Assembly (NCBI GenBank): GCA_946545105.1
Contig: CAMNMY010000039.1
Span: 1 to 7,267 of the forward strand
Direction of reading: 5' to 3'
Source: an uncultured Clostridia bacterium
Lineage (GTDB): Bacteria > Bacillota_A > Clostridia > Christensenellales > UBA3700
Length of the DNA stretch: 7,267 nucleotides
This document shows, one piece after another, positions 5,394-7,267 of this stretch; positions within the stretch are counted from its first letter, which is position 1, and the number at the start of each line of letters is the position of its first letter. The position numbers and the translations under genes were made by a program. The notes beneath the pieces are model-generated. The model had not been told where the DNA came from. It saw only the letters and a list, made by a program, of their open reading frames with translations, and did not search any database.

Positions 5394-6237
5394 AATCCAA
5401 GACATCGTTGTATTTGTGATTTTTGTTGGTCTATTAATTTTGGGTACAAAATTAGACTTTAAAATTTCTGACAAAATGTATACAGAAAAGAACTGGTTAA
5501 ATTTCTTTGTGGCAGCGATTGCAAAATTGCCATTCTATTTCGTTGCAATGTATGCGTGCGTAAATTTGTTTATATCTGCATTAAGAAAGCAAAATAAGGC
5601 CGAAAAATACATTATGGCATTTGTTTATTGCTTAGGAGCATTAGTATGCGGAATGTTTGCTTTTGAAGATATGATCGAAGTATTTATAGACGGCATATTT
5701 AAATATCTAATTGCTATGGCTGTTGGTGCGCTAGTTTCAGGATATTTATATTATGTGTTTAGAAATAAAGCAGAAGAAGAAATTATAAGATATAAAAAAG
5801 AATTTTTAACTATTATTATTGCAGCAGCAATAATTGTTGTTATTACATTTGCGCTAAAGAGCTTTATAGATAGAGCAAGATTCTATGAATTTTTAAATAG
5901 ACATGGCTCTTTTACTCCTTGGTATAAAAAAGGTACTGGTGGCGATTCAATGCCATCAGGACATGTGGCAATAGCAGCAGCATTGTTTGCTACAATTCCT
6001 TTATTTAAGAAAATGGATTTATTTAAAGGTAAAAACTATTTGTATTATCCAGTAATTGCTTTGTATGCCTTGTTGGTTGGATTATCTAGAATAGCATTTG
6101 GTATGCATTATATGAGTGACGTCGCAATTGGTGGCATTGTTGGATATTGCGTATCTAAAGTGGTAACTTGGATACTATTTGGATTTGCAGAAGAAAACAC
6201 AGAAATTAAAGAAGGAAGTCTATTAAGTAAACTATAA
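5374..6237 (+). CDS. PAP2-superfamily membrane phosphatase, second of a tandem pair
   Basis: This 287-residue membrane protein shares the architecture of its upstream neighbour. Hydrophobic segments lie at about 10-26, 42-68, 79-98, 107-129, 145-161, 196-212, 222-238 and 247-270. C1 is K162 with six residues to R169, followed by Phe170 in place of Pro. C2 is SMPSGHV (192-198, His197). C3 is SRIAFGMHYMSD (238-249, His245 and Asp249). Both paralogues also share an F-x-PWYK element just before C2 (SFTPWYKK at 179-186 here; FSPWYK at 192-197 upstream). They are otherwise clearly diverged, so the duplication is old or the two were recruited separately, and their substrates may differ. AAGGAAG at 5358-5364, inside the upstream gene, lies 9 nt before the ATG. 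The stop overlaps the next start as TAATG. Confidence 0.9.
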   Translation: MKLFKSKIQDIVVFVIFVGLLILGTKLDFKISDKMYTEKNWLNFFVAAIAKLPFYFVAMYACVNLFISALRKQNKAEKYIMAFVYCLGALVCGMFAFEDMIEVFIDGIFKYLIAMAVGALVSGYLYYVFRNKAEEEIIRYKKEFLTIIIAAAIIVVITFALKSFIDRARFYEFLNRHGSFTPWYKKGTGGDSMPSGHVAIAAALFATIPLFKKMDLFKGKNYLYYPVIALYALLVGLSRIAFGMHYMSDVAIGGIVGYCVSKVVTWILFGFAEENTEIKEGSLLSKL

Positions 6238-7267
6238 TGGAAAATTTCGATCTATCGATGTATGAATATGCGCTTGAAAGAACATCTTGTTTGAGCGAGA
6301 AGAACAAGACTCTTAATTTTTATGGCAAAGCCATAAGAAGGGCCAAATTTAAGCGCGAGGTTGATAGAATTGCAAGTTACTTACAAGGAAACCTTGGGAT
6401 AGAGAAAGGAGATAATGTTGTTATTTGCCTTGGAAATATTCCAAATGCAATTATTGCGTTTTATGCAGTAAATAGAATTGGCGCTATTGCAAATGTGCTT
6501 CATCCATTAGTTAAGGATGAAACTTTAAGAACTATATATAAAGTACATCATCCAAAATGCTTTATTATGTTTGATGAATTCTTAAAGAACTATTCAATAT
6601 TTGACGAGATAGATACTCCGGTTATTGTTTGCTCAGCTATAGATTATTTACCAAAATTATATAAGCCTTTCTATTTTGGGTATATCTTTAATGATATAAA
6701 GAATATTAAATATTCAAATAAAATTATTAAATACTCAAAGATAAAACCAGGTAAATTGGTTGATGTTGAAATAAAAGGTGACGATATTGCTGTTTATATG
6801 CATAGCTCTGGCACAACAGGTAATTCTAAAACTGCATGTCAAACAAATGCCGCATATAACCACCTTGCACACAATTTAATAAGCGCAGCTTATGGTAAGG
6901 GTTATGTATCTTCAGATAAACAAGGCATGTTAATGGCTCTTCCAATTTTCCACGTATTTGGCCTTGGCGTATGCATGCATACAGCAATTGCTTGTGGAGC
7001 TCAAGCTATATTAATGCCTAAATTTAGCCCAACATATGCGATATTTTTAATGATGATGCGTCCAGTTACAATGATATCTGGCGTTCCAAATATGTATAGA
7101 AAATTAGCCAATCATCCATTCTTTAATGGCCCATGGTTAAAGAAACTTGTAGATTGCTTTGTTGGCGGTGACAAGTTGGATGACGAATTGAAAGATAAAT
7201 TTGAATCTTGCTGCTTAAAACATGGCAATAAAATGAAGATGGCTCAAGGTTATGGCTCAACAGAAGC
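6237..7267 (+). CDS. AMP-forming acyl-CoA synthetase/ligase (3' end outside the window)
   Basis: The first 343 codons of an adenylate-forming enzyme (ANL superfamily, fatty acyl-CoA ligase type) are present. These enzymes activate a carboxylic acid with ATP to an acyl-AMP and usually transfer it to CoA. Recognised elements are the N-terminal region GIEKGDNVVICLGNIPNA (54-71), typical of the family; the phosphate-binding A3 loop SSGTTGNSK (190-198), where Ser197 replaces the usual Pro before the conserved Lys; LPIFHVFGLG (235-244); SGVPNMYRKL (281-290); and the A5 motif QGYGSTE (337-343), right at the window end. The C-terminal catalytic-lysine domain is not seen. The ATG at 6237 overlaps the preceding TAA by one base (TAATG), and no close Shine-Dalgarno is present (GAAGGAAG is about 18 nt upstream), so translational coupling is likely. 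The acid substrate is unknown; the operon with two PAP2 proteins suggests lipid metabolism. Confidence 0.92.
   Translation, partial: MENFDLSMYEYALERTSCLSEKNKTLNFYGKAIRRAKFKREVDRIASYLQGNLGIEKGDNVVICLGNIPNAIIAFYAVNRIGAIANVLHPLVKDETLRTIYKVHHPKCFIMFDEFLKNYSIFDEIDTPVIVCSAIDYLPKLYKPFYFGYIFNDIKNIKYSNKIIKYSKIKPGKLVDVEIKGDDIAVYMHSSGTTGNSKTACQTNAAYNHLAHNLISAAYGKGYVSSDKQGMLMALPIFHVFGLGVCMHTAIACGAQAILMPKFSPTYAIFLMMMRPVTMISGVPNMYRKLANHPFFNGPWLKKLVDCFVGGDKLDDELKDKFESCCLKHGNKMKMAQGYGSTE

Noticed and set aside
1..7267. CRISPR array, tRNA/rRNA genes, insertion sequence, phage or defence module
   Set aside because: No repeat-spacer pattern, no RNA gene signature, no transposase or integrase, and no defence-type protein was seen on either strand.
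1..7267. Mollicute-type code with UGA read as tryptophan
   Set aside because: Tryptophans in the genes are TGG and no reading frame needs TGA read through, so the standard code suffices.

Overview
The window is AT-rich (roughly one third G+C by eye) and uses the standard bacterial code: tryptophan is TGG, stops are mostly TAA, and arginine is mostly AGA. Strong AGGAG-type ribosome binding sites, TTGACA/TATAAT-type promoters, hairpin plus T-tract terminators and the gene families present (MgtE, DegV, PAP2) point to a low-GC Firmicute. An uncultured Clostridia-like gut bacterium is a reasonable guess but is not proven.

Layout. Positions 1-38 are probably the end of a plus-strand gene that converges on mgtE. 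A symmetric hairpin at 57-88 can terminate both. Minus strand: mgtE, a Mg2+ transporter/channel (108-1775), is preceded by a leader of about 120 nt with its own promoter (about 1904-1932). The leader holds a possible 17-codon upstream ORF (1813-1866) with a strong ribosome binding site and two interleaved stems. Upstream of it lies degV, a fatty-acid-binding-type protein (2000-2884), with its own promoter and terminator. Plus strand, divergent from degV: a membrane-anchored protein with a very acidic N-terminus (3093-4358), then a terminator. After that comes an apparent operon of two PAP2-type lipid phosphatases (4461-5393 and 5374-6237, overlapping by 20 nt) and an AMP-forming acyl-CoA ligase (from 6237, cut by the window end). 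The ligase start overlaps the preceding stop as TAATG.

How the genes fit. The plus-strand operon couples two membrane PAP2 phosphatases to an adenylate-forming acid ligase, so lipid head-group or acyl-chain metabolism is the simplest reading. DegV, a family that includes the fatty-acid carriers of fatty acid kinase, fits the same theme but is separately transcribed. mgtE is an independent magnesium unit.

Most notable points: (1) the mgtE leader, with an upstream ORF and mutually exclusive pairings instead of a recognisable M-box riboswitch; (2) an MgtE whose N-terminal sensor domain is tandemly duplicated, seen as an ungapped self-alignment at an offset of exactly 105 residues; (3) the acidic, lysine-flanked single-pass membrane protein of unknown function; (4) the tandem PAP2 pair with altered first motifs. 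Nothing in the window resembles a defence system, mobile element, CRISPR array or RNA gene.
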